From Flavihumibacter cheonanensis (GTDB lineage: Bacteria; Bacteroidota; Bacteroidia; Chitinophagales; Chitinophagaceae), in contig NZ_JAKRWF010000002.1 in assembly GCF_022352215.1 (NCBI RefSeq), forward strand, positions 124,001 to 188,000: a stretch of DNA of 64,000 bases, read 5' to 3'. The notes below the pieces were generated by a model. It made no database searches, was not told the origin of the DNA, and saw only the letters and a list, made by a program, of their open reading frames with translations. The translations under genes and the position numbers were made by a program. Of the stretch, positions 1 through 9,234 are shown one piece after another; position 1 is the stretch's first letter; each line of letters begins with the position of its first letter.

Positions 1-1
1 C

Positions 2-223
2 TTTGCCATGATTGCAGCCCTTTTGATTGTATTTAGCAGGAGGTTAGTGAAGTACCCGGACAAACAATTAATGGACGCCAGCGACTGGATTGTGATTCCG
101 GTGGTGCTCATATTAATGACGGTATTTATTATTTGGGCAACCAACTGGTGGGTAGAAAAGTATTATGGAAAACATGCAAAGCAAATACGTAAACTGTTGG
201 ATGAGTTAAAAGAGACGGAGTAA
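2..223 (+). CDS. C-terminal end of a membrane protein (5' end outside window)
   Basis: The reading frame is open to the left edge, so this is probably the 3' end of a gene that starts upstream. The visible 74 residues hold two hydrophobic stretches (around MIAALLIVF and VIPVVLILMTVFIIWATNW) separated by a short polar loop, and a charged C-terminal tail ending LLDELKETE. This looks like the last two membrane segments of an inner-membrane protein with its tail in the cytoplasm. No family can be assigned from this fragment. The in-frame ATG at position 8 is an alternative start for a small two-TM protein, but it has no visible ribosome binding site in the window. Confidence 0.5.
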   Translation, partial: FAMIAALLIVFSRRLVKYPDKQLMDASDWIVIPVVLILMTVFIIWATNWWVEKYYGKHAKQIRKLLDELKETE

Positions 224-294
224 ATCAAGTGTTGGCATAGTTTTTTTGATTAAAGGGAATACAATCAGATCCATTAACCAATAAACCTTTTTGT

Positions 295-837
295 ATGCCT
301 ACAAAAAAAGCAGCCAACAAGAAATCTGCCAAAATACCCGCTAAAAAAGATGCCGCCAAAGACCTGTCTTCCCTTTTTGAAGACGGATTAAAGGACTTGT
401 ACTGGGCGGAAAAAGCCCTGGTAAAAGCACTCCCTAAAATGGAGAAAAATGCTTCCGATGCCAAATTGAAAAAAGCAATTGGGAACCACCTGGAGCAAAC
501 CCGAAATCATGTAACCCGTCTGGAAGCCTGTTTCAATGCGCTTGGTAAGAAAGCCCAGGCAAAGAAATGTGATGCCATGCAGGGATTGCTGGATGAAGGA
601 AAATCCATCATGGAAGAAACTGAAGCAGGTTCTGTGCGGGATGCCGGCATCATTGCAGCTTCCCAGAAAGTGGAGCATTATGAAATTGCCAGTTATGGAA
701 CCTTGGCAGCTTTTGCCAAAGTACTCGGACATAAAGCTGCTTTACAGGAGTTGCTCAAAACCCTGAATGAAGAGAAAAAATGCGATGAGTTACTAACTGG
801 AATTGCAGACACCAATCTCAATACAAAAGCAATGTAA
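295..837 (+). CDS. YciE-like ferritin-fold protein (DUF892)
   Basis: This 180-residue protein matches the DUF892/YciE family: a four-helix ferritin-like bundle that may bind a di-metal centre and is often linked to stress. The family signature is seen as LKDLYWAEKALVKALPKM at residues 33-50, followed by amphipathic helices rich in Glu and His (NHLEQTRNHVTRLE, KVEHYEIASYGTLAAFA) that could supply metal ligands. The first 22 residues are a Lys/Ala-rich tail (KKAANKKSAKIPAKK) not needed for the fold and suggestive of nucleic-acid or surface contact. It is monocistronic, ending in a good terminator. Its role is inferred from the family only; no enzyme activity is established for DUF892. Confidence 0.85.
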   Translation: MPTKKAANKKSAKIPAKKDAAKDLSSLFEDGLKDLYWAEKALVKALPKMEKNASDAKLKKAIGNHLEQTRNHVTRLEACFNALGKKAQAKKCDAMQGLLDEGKSIMEETEAGSVRDAGIIAASQKVEHYEIASYGTLAAFAKVLGHKAALQELLKTLNEEKKCDELLTGIADTNLNTKAM

Positions 838-861
838 GAAGGGAAAATATTCCCCAATATG

Positions 862-892
862 AGTCCGCCTCTGTTTATGGGGCGGACTTTTT
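862..892 (+). terminator. Rho-independent terminator after the DUF892 gene
   Basis: Perfect 8-bp stem AGTCCGCC / GGCGGACT with an 11-nt loop, followed by a T run. It lies 25 bases after the DUF892 stop and borders the stop codon of the convergent LytTR gene. Confidence 0.85.
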
Positions 893-1613
893 ATAGTAGA
901 GGGTCACCTAATAAAGAAAGTACCAACTCCTTATAACTTCTCCCTATTGGGAGTTGGATGCCATTAATTTCTACTTCAGTTGCATTAAATGCCTTGATTT
1001 TATCTCTGGCAACAATAAATGAACGATGGACCCGGAGAAACCGCGCCTTATCAAGTTGCTGATCAATATCCCCCAACGCGTATTTAGTGAGATAGGCTTG
1101 TTGCCGGGTGACTATTGAGATATATTCTTTTTTACTTTCTATGTACAAAATTTCACTGAGTTCTATTTTGACTCTTTTCTTATTTACATTAATCAGAAGA
1201 TACGGTGGCTCCAATTCTCCAACAGGCTGTCGTGCCAGCTGGTTCTGCGCTGGATCTATATTTTTCCTCACTTTATTTATAGCAGCGAGAAACCGATTGA
1301 AGCTAATGGGTTTAAGCAGGTAATCAACAACATTTAATTCATATCCCTCCAACGCATATTCCCGATAGGCGGTAGTAATAATAATTTGCGGTTGGTTTTT
1401 AAGGGTGCGAATAAAATCATAACCTCGTAGCTTGGGCAGATGTATATCAAGAAAAATGAGATCGATCGATTGCCGCTGTAACAACTCCAGCGCATAGATA
1501 GCGTCTGAACATATTCCCTTTAAATCAAGGAAAGGCGTTTGCCTGATATAATCAGTTAATACCTCCGCAGCAAGCGGTTCATCCTCAACGATGATACAGC
1601 TATATTTTTCCAT
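891..1613 (-). CDS. LytTR-family response regulator
   Basis: A 240-residue LytR/AlgR-type response regulator. Residues 1-120 form a CheY-like receiver with the acidic pocket E10-D11 and phospho-acceptor D56 in the context LIFLDIHLPKLRGYD. The C-terminal third (about 140-235) is a LytTR DNA-binding domain with the usual signs: ILYIESKKEYISI, ARFLRVHRSFIVARDKI and LPIGRSYKELV. It follows a LytS-type histidine kinase whose stop codon lies inside its first codons (14-base overlap), so the two are translationally coupled and form a cognate pair. Targets are not visible; LytTR proteins normally bind paired direct repeats. The neighbouring DoxX and alcohol dehydrogenase genes or the SusC operon are possible targets, but this is a guess. 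Confidence 0.93.
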   Translation of the reverse strand: MEKYSCIIVEDEPLAAEVLTDYIRQTPFLDLKGICSDAIYALELLQRQSIDLIFLDIHLPKLRGYDFIRTLKNQPQIIITTAYREYALEGYELNVVDYLLKPISFNRFLAAINKVRKNIDPAQNQLARQPVGELEPPYLLINVNKKRVKIELSEILYIESKKEYISIVTRQQAYLTKYALGDIDQQLDKARFLRVHRSFIVARDKIKAFNATEVEINGIQLPIGRSYKELVLSLLGDPLL

Positions 1614-2661
1614 AACTCAGTAGGTTCAGGTCCAGGTTTATTCGAAAAGCATCCATCGAATTTTGCTGTTGCAGGTGATGATCGTGATAAGTTAGTTCCA
1701 ATTGTCTTCTGGTATTATAAAGTCCAATATTCCCATACTGAATTTCGGTTCCTTTTTGTTCAACTGAATTTTCAATACTAAAGTTTAAAAATCCGTCCTT
1801 TAATTTTAAATCAATGTGAACGAAGGAGTCGAAACGGGATTCACTTACACCATGTTTGAATGCATTTTCAACAAGCGGCAGGAATAAAAGTGGTATAATG
1901 CGTTGTGAAGGATCATCAATCTGTTTAGTGAAAGAAACCGTTAAGCGTTCATTATACCGAATTTTTTCCAACTCAATATAATCTTCCAAAACTCTGATTT
2001 CCTCTTGTATGGTAATGGTATCCACACTTGACTTATACAACATAAAACTCAGCAGTTCAGACAACTTCATAACTACTTCCGGGGCCTTATCCGATTTTTT
2101 CCTGGTAAGTGCGTATATATTATTCAACGTGTTAAAAAGGAAGTGAGGGTTGATCTGATTTCTAAGCATTTGCAATTCTGTGTTCATCTTTTCCCGGATC
2201 AATTCTTTCTCTCTTTCTTTATACTCCAGTTGCCGCATTCCAAATTCAATGGCAATCAATAAACCTGCAGAAAAAATAATATCAACCAATAACAACAATA
2301 CGCGTTGGAATCCAAGAATTGGAGTAAGCGGAAGCTGATTTTGATATGCATACGGTGCAACCAGCCCGTGAGCAATTAACCGCATGGAATAAATCGTAAT
2401 ACAAAGCAGCAACACTATCTCGAGAAAATAAAAAAAGCGGTAGCGTCCTTTTTTAATGACTTTATCCAGTCCGATATAGAGTAAATAATACGCAAACAAA
2501 ATCTCTGGAAGCAGGTACAGAATTCCCGCTAATACGGATCCGCGTGCCAGTTCATTAGCCGGAAGAGTAGTAATTACCGCTTTAACCCATAGATATTCAA
2601 TCAGAGTTTTTAAAGAAAGGTAAAAGAGCCAGTAGGTAATATGAATGGGCAATTTCTTCAT
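1600..2661 (-). CDS. LytS/YehU-type membrane sensor histidine kinase
   Basis: A 353-residue sensor kinase of the His_kinase (PF06580) type. Four hydrophobic segments span about residues 5-140, and a charged linker (KEREKELIREKMNTEL) leads to the phospho-acceptor box MLRNQINPHFLFNTLNNIYAL, with the predicted His at residue 173. The ATP-binding region is seen as LFLPLVENAFKHGV (N box) and GNIGLYNTRRQLEL. I start at the ATG at 2661, because the frame extends three codons further only to a TTG. It overlaps the downstream LytTR regulator gene by 14 bases. There is no extracellular domain, so the signal is probably sensed within or near the membrane. Confidence 0.92.
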   Translation of the reverse strand: MKKLPIHITYWLFYLSLKTLIEYLWVKAVITTLPANELARGSVLAGILYLLPEILFAYYLLYIGLDKVIKKGRYRFFYFLEIVLLLCITIYSMRLIAHGLVAPYAYQNQLPLTPILGFQRVLLLLVDIIFSAGLLIAIEFGMRQLEYKEREKELIREKMNTELQMLRNQINPHFLFNTLNNIYALTRKKSDKAPEVVMKLSELLSFMLYKSSVDTITIQEEIRVLEDYIELEKIRYNERLTVSFTKQIDDPSQRIIPLLFLPLVENAFKHGVSESRFDSFVHIDLKLKDGFLNFSIENSVEQKGTEIQYGNIGLYNTRRQLELTYHDHHLQQQNSMDAFRINLDLNLLSYGKI

Positions 2662-2870
2662 GCGGTTCAAAAGTCGATAAAAATGCAGTAAACCGAAAAT
2701 AAAGCGCCGAACAACAGGAATCTACCCACCAACAGCATCCAAACTTGTATTGACTGGAGATGTACTGATTAAACAAGTAGCATTTGTCCATAGAAAATAA
2801 CCAAAGCGTATCAGAAGGAATTTAGTCAAACACTGCTTTCCGCTAGCTTCATTTCATTAATTTTTATTTA

Positions 2871-3269
2871 ATGATGAAAGCCATACTTACTAATCAACAC
2901 CTGGGTATATTTTTGTTTCGGGTATTCCTTTGCCTCCAGATTCTGCATGGCGTATTGGATAATATTGTAAGCTGGAATCGAATGCTTGAATTCAGGGATT
3001 TTCTCCAATCAGAAGGATTCCCATTTCCGCTGATGAGCGCGCTACTTTCTGTTTATGGACAATTTTTCGGAGCACTATTCCTGCTGCTCGGGTACAAATC
3101 CCGATGGGCGGCAGCTGTACTGGTCCTTAATTTTATGTTGGCTGCCGGTGTTCACCTGGCGAATAACGATCCCCTCACAGCCTTGTTTCCCGCGCTGAAC
3201 ATTCTCTTTGGATCAGTACTTTTCCTTTTTAACGGGGCCGGGCGATTTGCACTGGATGCAAACAATTAA
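2871..3269 (+). CDS. DoxX-like small membrane protein
   Basis: A 132-residue protein with four predicted membrane segments (near residues 13-32, 55-75, 80-97 and 104-123). The pattern matches the DoxX/DoxD family: LFRVFLCLQILHGVLDNI in helix 1 and GQFFGALFLLLGYKSRWAA in helices 2-3. Family members are inner-membrane proteins often found near redox genes. It precedes the alcohol dehydrogenase gene by 47 bases, but that gene has its own promoter-like element in the gap, so co-transcription is optional. Two adjacent ATG codons (MMK) are possible starts. Confidence 0.75.
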   Translation: MMKAILTNQHLGIFLFRVFLCLQILHGVLDNIVSWNRMLEFRDFLQSEGFPFPLMSALLSVYGQFFGALFLLLGYKSRWAAAVLVLNFMLAAGVHLANNDPLTALFPALNILFGSVLFLFNGAGRFALDANN

Positions 3270-3292
3270 CAGGGTATCAAACAAGCCGGGAC

Positions 3293-3300
3293 TATCTTTG
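3293..3300 (+). promoter_or_regulatory. Bacteroidota -7 element TATCTTTG for the alcohol dehydrogenase
   Basis: An exact TAnnTTTG match (TATCTTTG) 16 bases before the ATG at 3317. The identical octamer drives cydA at 12111. No good -33 TTG is seen at 17-23 bases upstream. A start this close would give a very short leader. Confidence 0.55.
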
Positions 3301-3316
3301 TTAAAAGAAAAAAACC

Positions 3317-4483
3317 ATGAATAGTTTCGAATATCGCAACCCCACTAAGATTCTGTTTGGTAAGGGGAAAATTCAAAAATTGAAGGACAATATTCCGGCT
3401 AATGCTACTATTCTATTTCTGTATGGTGGCGGAAGCATTAAAAAAAATGGCATCTATGAGCAGGCAATGGCTGAGCTGACAGCGTATAAAGTCATTGAAT
3501 TCAGTGGAATTGAAGCCAATCCCCGTTATGAAACCTGTATGCGGGCGGTGGAACTGAGCCGAAAAGAAAAAGTTGACTTTATACTGGCAGTCGGAGGAGG
3601 ATCCGTATTGGATGCCGCAAAATTCATAGCAATCGCTATTCCGTATGAAGGGACTGATCCCTGGGAAATGTTGGTCAACCGTACAGCAGGTCAACAGAAA
3701 AAAGCCATTCAGATTGGAACAATTCTTACGCTTCCTGCCACTGGTTCAGAAATGAATGGGAATTCAGTAATCAGCAGGGAATCCACCCGTGAAAAACTTT
3801 CGTTCGGATCACCACTGGTATTTCCGGCATTCTCCATATTAGACCCTACAGTTGTAAAAAGTTTGCCGAAGATTCAGATTGCCAATGGGGTAATTGACGC
3901 TTATAGTCATGTACTGGAACAATACATGACCTATCCGGCTAACGCCCCTATCCAGGATAATTTTGCCGAGGGAATATTCCGAACGCTGATTGAAATTGGC
4001 CCAAAAGTATTAGAGAATCCGGCTGATGAAATCAGTGCGGGAAATTTCATGTGGGCCTGTACCATGGCACTAAACGGATTGATCGCACAAGGTGTTCCAA
4101 CCGATTGGGCTACACATATGATAGGCCATGAACTAACTGCCTTGTATGGTATCGATCATGCACAAACGCTCGCGATCATAGGTCCTAACCTGTACCGGGT
4201 GATGTTCTCCAATAAAAAAGAGAAACTGGCACAATATGCTGAAAGAGTATGGGGCATTCATACCGGAACAGTAGATGAAAAAGCAACTGCAGCCATTGAG
4301 AAAACAGTTTCCTTCTTTCAGTCTCTCGGCGTTAAAACCCGTCTTTCCGAATATACGGGTCAATACCAGGAAACAGCCAGTATTATCCAGGATCGATTCA
4401 GCAAACGCAATTGGAAAGCCCTCGGAGAAAATGGCATTATTACATTAGATAAGGTAAAGGAAATAGTAGAGATGAGTTATTAA
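3317..4483 (+). CDS. Iron-type NADPH alcohol dehydrogenase (YqhD-like)
   Basis: A 388-residue group III (iron-containing) alcohol dehydrogenase, most like E. coli YqhD, which reduces short-chain aldehydes with NADPH and protects against toxic aldehydes. The nucleotide-binding motif GGGSVLDAAKFIA lies at 93-105. The metal ligands fall at D194, H198, H267 and H281, the same numbering as in YqhD as I recall it. The length equals the family norm. It is cytoplasmic (no signal peptide). A -7 element and a terminator bracket it, so it is likely a single-gene unit. The preceding DoxX-like gene may be functionally linked through redox stress, but this is only proximity. Confidence 0.93.
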   Translation: MNSFEYRNPTKILFGKGKIQKLKDNIPANATILFLYGGGSIKKNGIYEQAMAELTAYKVIEFSGIEANPRYETCMRAVELSRKEKVDFILAVGGGSVLDAAKFIAIAIPYEGTDPWEMLVNRTAGQQKKAIQIGTILTLPATGSEMNGNSVISRESTREKLSFGSPLVFPAFSILDPTVVKSLPKIQIANGVIDAYSHVLEQYMTYPANAPIQDNFAEGIFRTLIEIGPKVLENPADEISAGNFMWACTMALNGLIAQGVPTDWATHMIGHELTALYGIDHAQTLAIIGPNLYRVMFSNKKEKLAQYAERVWGIHTGTVDEKATAAIEKTVSFFQSLGVKTRLSEYTGQYQETASIIQDRFSKRNWKALGENGIITLDKVKEIVEMSY

Positions 4484-4528
4484 TACTGAAAAAGCTATTT
4501 CAGTCGACAAAAACCATCTGTAGCATTT

Positions 4529-4563
4529 AAAGGCCTGTTCGTTGAAATTCGGACAGGCCTTTT
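4529..4563 (+). terminator. Rho-independent terminator after the alcohol dehydrogenase
   Basis: Perfect 10-bp stem AAAGGCCTGT / ACAGGCCTTT with a 14-nt loop, ending in a short T run, 46 bases after the stop codon. Confidence 0.85.
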
Positions 4564-4808
4564 GTATGTAACTGTAGATTTGATTCGTAAAGCAAAAAGC
4601 TACATACTAATTTTCTCATGTTACATTTATGTGATTTGTAACGAACTCGGGGTGTTTCAACATCCCGTTTTCATTTAAAAGACATGTACGCCTTTCATAG
4701 ACAGATACCGGCTTTCTGTTAGATTCTTCAGCCAGCTCATTGAATCGCATGTAACACCATTCGGTGGTCGGCTAATTTCATTGGTTTAACAAACCAAATT
4801 CTAACAGT
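4564..4808 (+). promoter_or_regulatory. Upstream region of the first susC, with TGTAAC repeats
   Basis: This is the gene-free stretch between the terminator and susC. It holds a TAnnTTTG-type octamer (TAGATTTG, 4575-4582), but it lies 230 bases before the ATG and lacks a -33 TTG at the usual distance. TGTAAC occurs three times (4567-4572, 4637-4642, 4750-4755). The middle copy pairs with GTTACA at 4620-4625 as an inverted repeat with an 11-base spacer, a shape typical of a dimeric regulator site. No small ORF or RNA gene is evident. Use as a promoter/operator region is inferred from position. Confidence 0.35.
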
Positions 4809-7800
4809 ATGAGAAGTAAATGCATGATTGTACTCATGTTCCTACTTGCATTTTTCCAACAGGCCACGGCCCAGGATAAAAATGTCTCTGGCACAGTAAC
4901 CAACAAAAATGGGGAACCACTGGCCAATGCGAATGTCCTAGTGAAAGGAACCAGGGTGGGCACCAGTACAGATGTTGATGGAAAATTCAGTTTGCAGGTT
5001 CCCAACAATGCCAAAACACTGGTAATTAGTTCCGTCAATTTTAAAAGCCGTGAAATCGGAATCAGCACTACCCCAATTTCAATCCAACTGGAATCCAGTA
5101 CAGATGACCTCTCAGAAGTGGTGGTAGTTGCCTATGGTACTATTAAGAAACCGGAACTGACTGGGGCTATTAATACTGTAAAAGCTGCTGATATTGAAAA
5201 CCGGCCTTTTACATCCGTGGATAAAGCACTGCAGGGAGCAGTACCCGGACTCCAGTCTGCCGCTGCATCCGGTGCTCCCGGAGCTATCCAGCAAATTCGG
5301 TTGAGAGGTATCGGATCCATCAACGCCAGTTCCGAACCGCTCTGGGTAATTGATGGTATTCCGGTAAACAGTGGGGATGCTTCTCGCATTACCACATCCG
5401 CAAATTTGTTGAGCACACTGAATCCAAATGATATTGAAAGCATCTCTGTATTAAAAGATGCTTCTGCCGCCTCCTTATATGGCTCAAGAGCAGCTAACGG
5501 AGTGATCCTGATTACAACCAAAAAAGGGAAATCAGGAAAAACAAAATTTCGCCTGGATACTGAAATCGGGCAGAATGATATCGCTTATTACAACAACCGC
5601 TACCGTCCTTTGAAAGCTGCAGAATACTTTGAATTAACAAGGGAAGGATTAATCAACGCGAATCTTGCTACACCTGCAAATGTCAACCAGGTAATGACTG
5701 CCAATTTTGGATTTGGGAATGGAATAGATTTTGACTGGCTGAATGCAGTTACCAGAAGAGCTAATCAGCAGCAGGTGAATCTTAGTGCATCCGGCGGAAA
5801 CGAGCGTACCACCTTTAACTTATCCGGAGGTTATTTTCGTCAGGATGGGGTTTCCATTGCAAGTGGATTCAAGCGGTACAATGGGGCTATCAGCCTTGTT
5901 AACAAGGCCACCGATAAACTAACATTTTCAGGAAATATAACAGCCGGGTTTGTAAACCAGGAAGCACCTCTCACAGGAGGTGCATTCGGCAATCCTATTT
6001 TAAATGCCTATTTTTTGTTACCCTCTAAACAAGCCTATAAAGAAGACGGCTCACTAAATTATGGAGCACCGGATTTTCCCAATGGAGTAATTTATAATCC
6101 CGTTGCAGTTTCAAAATTGGATAAAAGGAGTCTGAAACAACTGGGTTTACGCGGGTCCTTCCAGGCTGATTACAAAATCCTACCCAACCTGAAATTCACT
6201 TCCCGATTTGGCATGGATTATAACGTATTGGAAGAAAATAATTATAATAACCCATTTCATGGTGATGGTCAAACTGCAAATGGACGGGGCTTCTCCTTTT
6301 ACACAAGGCTGTTTAATTACAGTTTTACCAACCTGCTCGACTACCAGCTTGCACTTCTGCCAGAAAAGGATCTGAAACTTAATTTACAGGCAGGTTATGA
6401 AGCCCAGGATTCCAGAACCTTTCAGAGCAATATACAGGCAGAAGGATTTCCGGCCACTTCGGCATTAACCCTGCCAGTGGTAGCAGCTACTCCTATTGCA
6501 GCTTCTGCAACGGGATCTGACTATTCTTTTGCATCTGCCCTCTCTTCGCTCAACATCAATTTTCAGGATCGTTTTGTGGTAAGTGGTTCTTTTCGCAGGG
6601 ATGGTTCCAGCCGATTTGGCATTAACAACCGGTATGGTAATTTCTGGTCTGTTGGTGCGTCATGGAACCTGGACCAGGAGAAATTCATTCAGCAAGTTGA
6701 TGCCATTCAACAATTGAAAATCCGGGCCTCTTATGGTACCAATGGAAATGCTTCGATCGGAAACTACGACTGGCAACCCACTTATGGATTTGGATTTAAC
6801 TACAACCAACAACCAGGCAGTGCTCCCAACAATATTGGAAACCTGGATTTAACCTGGGAACTGAATAAGCCCTTTAACGTGGGTATTGACCTGGCCATGT
6901 TCAACAACCGGGTACGGTTAAACGCAGACTATTATAACCGGAAAACAACCAATCTCTTATTAGACGCACCCTTGTCGCGTTCCTCCGGTTTTGCCACTAT
7001 CCGTGGAAATTTCGGATCCATGGAGAATAAAGGAATTGAAATCAACCTTGGACTTACCTTGATTAAAGCCAAATCATTTGAGTGGGATCTTTCTATCAAC
7101 TATGCATTGAATCAAAATAAAATCCTGGAAACAGTCAATAACCAGGATATTCTTGCGGGTGTGTTTATGCGTCGCCCGGGATATGATTTCCAATCTCTCT
7201 ACCTGCGGGTTTGGGCTGGCGTAGATCCACAAACAGGAGATCCGCTCTGGTATACTGATGGCACCAGAAAAGAAACAACCAATAACTGGAATCAGGCACA
7301 ACGGGTCATTTATGGCTCTGCAACACCACGTTATTTTGGCGCGGTAAATAACCGGTTCCGATTTAAAAATTTCAGTCTAGACGCACAGTTTTATTACAAC
7401 GCAGGTAACTATGTACAGGATACCTGGGCAGGCTTTTACATGGGCAGTGGAAACGGAGGCGGTTTCAATAAAATCCTTCGTCAATATACCGATCGCTGGA
7501 AAAATCCGGGTGATAACGCCGCTCTTCCCAAATACATTTATAATGGCAATAAACTTGCTCAAAACGCTTCAACTCTTTATATCTATAAAGGAGATTATAT
7601 CCGCTTGCGCGATATAACCCTTAACTACCAGGTACCCGGTACGGTACTCAAACCTTTAGGGTTTAGCAATGCGAATTTTTATGTCAGGGGAACTAACCTC
7701 TTTACCTGGGTAAGAGATAAAAATCTACCCTGGGATCCGGAGCAGGGCATCAACAGTCAAACCAACCTGAACATTTTTATTCCGAAAACTATAACAGTCG

Positions 7801-7820
7801 GACTTAACCTGGGCTTTTAA
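4809..7820 (+). CDS. SusC/RagA-type TonB-dependent outer-membrane transporter
   Basis: A 1003-residue SusC-family porin that imports oligosaccharides (or other oligomers) across the outer membrane using TonB energy, with the SusD encoded next as the capping lipoprotein. Signal peptide at 1-22 (LAFFQQATAQ); CarboxypepD_reg-like beta-sandwich at about 25-98 (VSGTVTNKNGEPLANANVLV); TonB-box-like EVVVVAYGT at 103-111; plug domain with LRGIGSINASSEPLWVIDGIP and SISVLKDASAASLYGSRAANGVI; then a 22-stranded barrel ending in the aromatic-terminated GLNLGF. There is no extra N-terminal signalling domain, so control by an anti-sigma factor is not expected. SusD starts 17 bases downstream. The substrate cannot be told from the sequence. 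Confidence 0.96.
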   Translation: MRSKCMIVLMFLLAFFQQATAQDKNVSGTVTNKNGEPLANANVLVKGTRVGTSTDVDGKFSLQVPNNAKTLVISSVNFKSREIGISTTPISIQLESSTDDLSEVVVVAYGTIKKPELTGAINTVKAADIENRPFTSVDKALQGAVPGLQSAAASGAPGAIQQIRLRGIGSINASSEPLWVIDGIPVNSGDASRITTSANLLSTLNPNDIESISVLKDASAASLYGSRAANGVILITTKKGKSGKTKFRLDTEIGQNDIAYYNNRYRPLKAAEYFELTREGLINANLATPANVNQVMTANFGFGNGIDFDWLNAVTRRANQQQVNLSASGGNERTTFNLSGGYFRQDGVSIASGFKRYNGAISLVNKATDKLTFSGNITAGFVNQEAPLTGGAFGNPILNAYFLLPSKQAYKEDGSLNYGAPDFPNGVIYNPVAVSKLDKRSLKQLGLRGSFQADYKILPNLKFTSRFGMDYNVLEENNYNNPFHGDGQTANGRGFSFYTRLFNYSFTNLLDYQLALLPEKDLKLNLQAGYEAQDSRTFQSNIQAEGFPATSALTLPVVAATPIAASATGSDYSFASALSSLNINFQDRFVVSGSFRRDGSSRFGINNRYGNFWSVGASWNLDQEKFIQQVDAIQQLKIRASYGTNGNASIGNYDWQPTYGFGFNYNQQPGSAPNNIGNLDLTWELNKPFNVGIDLAMFNNRVRLNADYYNRKTTNLLLDAPLSRSSGFATIRGNFGSMENKGIEINLGLTLIKAKSFEWDLSINYALNQNKILETVNNQDILAGVFMRRPGYDFQSLYLRVWAGVDPQTGDPLWYTDGTRKETTNNWNQAQRVIYGSATPRYFGAVNNRFRFKNFSLDAQFYYNAGNYVQDTWAGFYMGSGNGGGFNKILRQYTDRWKNPGDNAALPKYIYNGNKLAQNASTLYIYKGDYIRLRDITLNYQVPGTVLKPLGFSNANFYVRGTNLFTWVRDKNLPWDPEQGINSQTNLNIFIPKTITVGLNLGF

Positions 7821-7837
7821 TCCACAAATCAAGAAAC

Positions 7838-9229
7838 ATGAAACGTATACGAACTAATATAGCAGTTGCTCTTTTACTGGCTGTAACCGTAAGCAGTTGC
7901 AGCAAGGAGTACCTCGAAAAAAAACCATACAACGCATTACCAGTGGAGGACGCCATTCAGTCAGAAGCTGATCTCCTGATCGCGGTTCGCGGAAATTATT
8001 CCGGTTTACGCACCATTGATCTGTATGGAAGAACTATTCCTTTATTAGGTGATCTTATGGGCGACAACACTTATCAGTCAGTTTCCAATTCCAACCGATA
8101 TACGCAGTTTAATCAATTTGCTCAATCTATTGCAGATGGTAATGCACTATTGATGTGGTCAAATGCGTATAGCAGTATTTTACGCTCCAACAATATCATC
8201 AATTCCAATATTCAGGAAACGCCCGCGATTAAAACCTATAAAGGGGAAGCATACGCACTCCGGGCGCTTATCTATTTTGAATTGATCCGGTTTTTTGCGA
8301 AGCCCTACACGGAAGCTGCTGATGCTCCGGGAGTTCCAATTGTGCTGAATTTCAATCCAACCCTGAAGCCAGGCCGGAATACAGTTGGAGAAGTATATGC
8401 ACAAATTTTAGCAGACCTGAACCAGGCATTCAGCTTACTGGGTGATTATTTCAATTCTTCCCGTTTTAGTAAGCTTGCAGTTAAAGCACTGGAAGCGAGA
8501 GTCCAGCTGAGTAAAGGAGATAAAACCGCAGCACGTGCAGCCGCATTGGAGGTAATCAATTCCAATAGTTTTACACTGGTTGGTGCAGATAATTATGTAG
8601 CCTATTGGAGGAATGCGGCACCGCTTACCAATAAACTGGAAACCTTGTTTGAAGTTTCCTCTGATGCTGTAGCCAATCTGGGATTCGATGCCTTAGGTAA
8701 TATTTACAATCAAAGTGGATACGGTGATTTTTTATGCGCGCCTGAATTATTTGCCTTGTATTCTGAGACGGATGTTCGCAGGCAGTTATTTGAAGCTGGG
8801 GTTCGAGGTGGTGTGCCCTCTATATTCGTCAATAAATATGTCAACATTGCTACGGACCGCGACGATACCAAGGTACTCAGACTAAGTGATGTGTACCTGA
8901 TGGCTGCTGAAGCTTCCGTTGGAACTGATGATGCCGCAGCACTTTCCTACCTGAATGCTGTGGCAACCCGGAGAGACCCTGCCTTTGCAGGATACAGTTC
9001 ATCCGGTAATCAGTTATTGGAAGATATTCTAACAGAAAGGAGGAAAGAGCTTGCGTTTGAGGGTCAGCGTTTCCATGATCTGAACCGATTGAAACGGCCG
9101 ATTACCCGCAGTGCCAATGCACCTGCTGCAGCAAGAAATATTCCTTATCCATTTGATAAACGAATCCTGCCAATACCCCAATCTGAAATGGATGCCAATC
9201 CAAATATGACACAAAACGGAGGGTACTGA
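7838..9229 (+). CDS. SusD/RagB-type glycan-binding lipoprotein
   Basis: A 463-residue surface lipoprotein with an export signal and lipobox ending at C21 (VTVSSC). SusD hallmarks are seen: TPR-like helices with AYALRALIYFELIRFFAKPY, and the family C-terminal motif ERRKELAFEGQRFHDLNRLK followed by a PIPQSEMDANPNMTQNGGY ending, which is the usual SusD closing sequence. It forms the lid over the SusC barrel encoded 17 bases upstream. It is slightly shorter than many SusD proteins (about 500-550). The gene ends 5 bases from the convergent sulfatase stop, so there is no space for a separate terminator. Confidence 0.95.
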   Translation: MKRIRTNIAVALLLAVTVSSCSKEYLEKKPYNALPVEDAIQSEADLLIAVRGNYSGLRTIDLYGRTIPLLGDLMGDNTYQSVSNSNRYTQFNQFAQSIADGNALLMWSNAYSSILRSNNIINSNIQETPAIKTYKGEAYALRALIYFELIRFFAKPYTEAADAPGVPIVLNFNPTLKPGRNTVGEVYAQILADLNQAFSLLGDYFNSSRFSKLAVKALEARVQLSKGDKTAARAAALEVINSNSFTLVGADNYVAYWRNAAPLTNKLETLFEVSSDAVANLGFDALGNIYNQSGYGDFLCAPELFALYSETDVRRQLFEAGVRGGVPSIFVNKYVNIATDRDDTKVLRLSDVYLMAAEASVGTDDAAALSYLNAVATRRDPAFAGYSSSGNQLLEDILTERRKELAFEGQRFHDLNRLKRPITRSANAPAAARNIPYPFDKRILPIPQSEMDANPNMTQNGGY

Positions 9230-9234
9230 TCTGG

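Noticed and set aside
2597-2791. A 64-codon - strand frame just upstream of the LytS-type kinase
   Set aside because: It overlaps the kinase start, has no signal or motif, and its composition looks random; I see no gene in 2662-2870.
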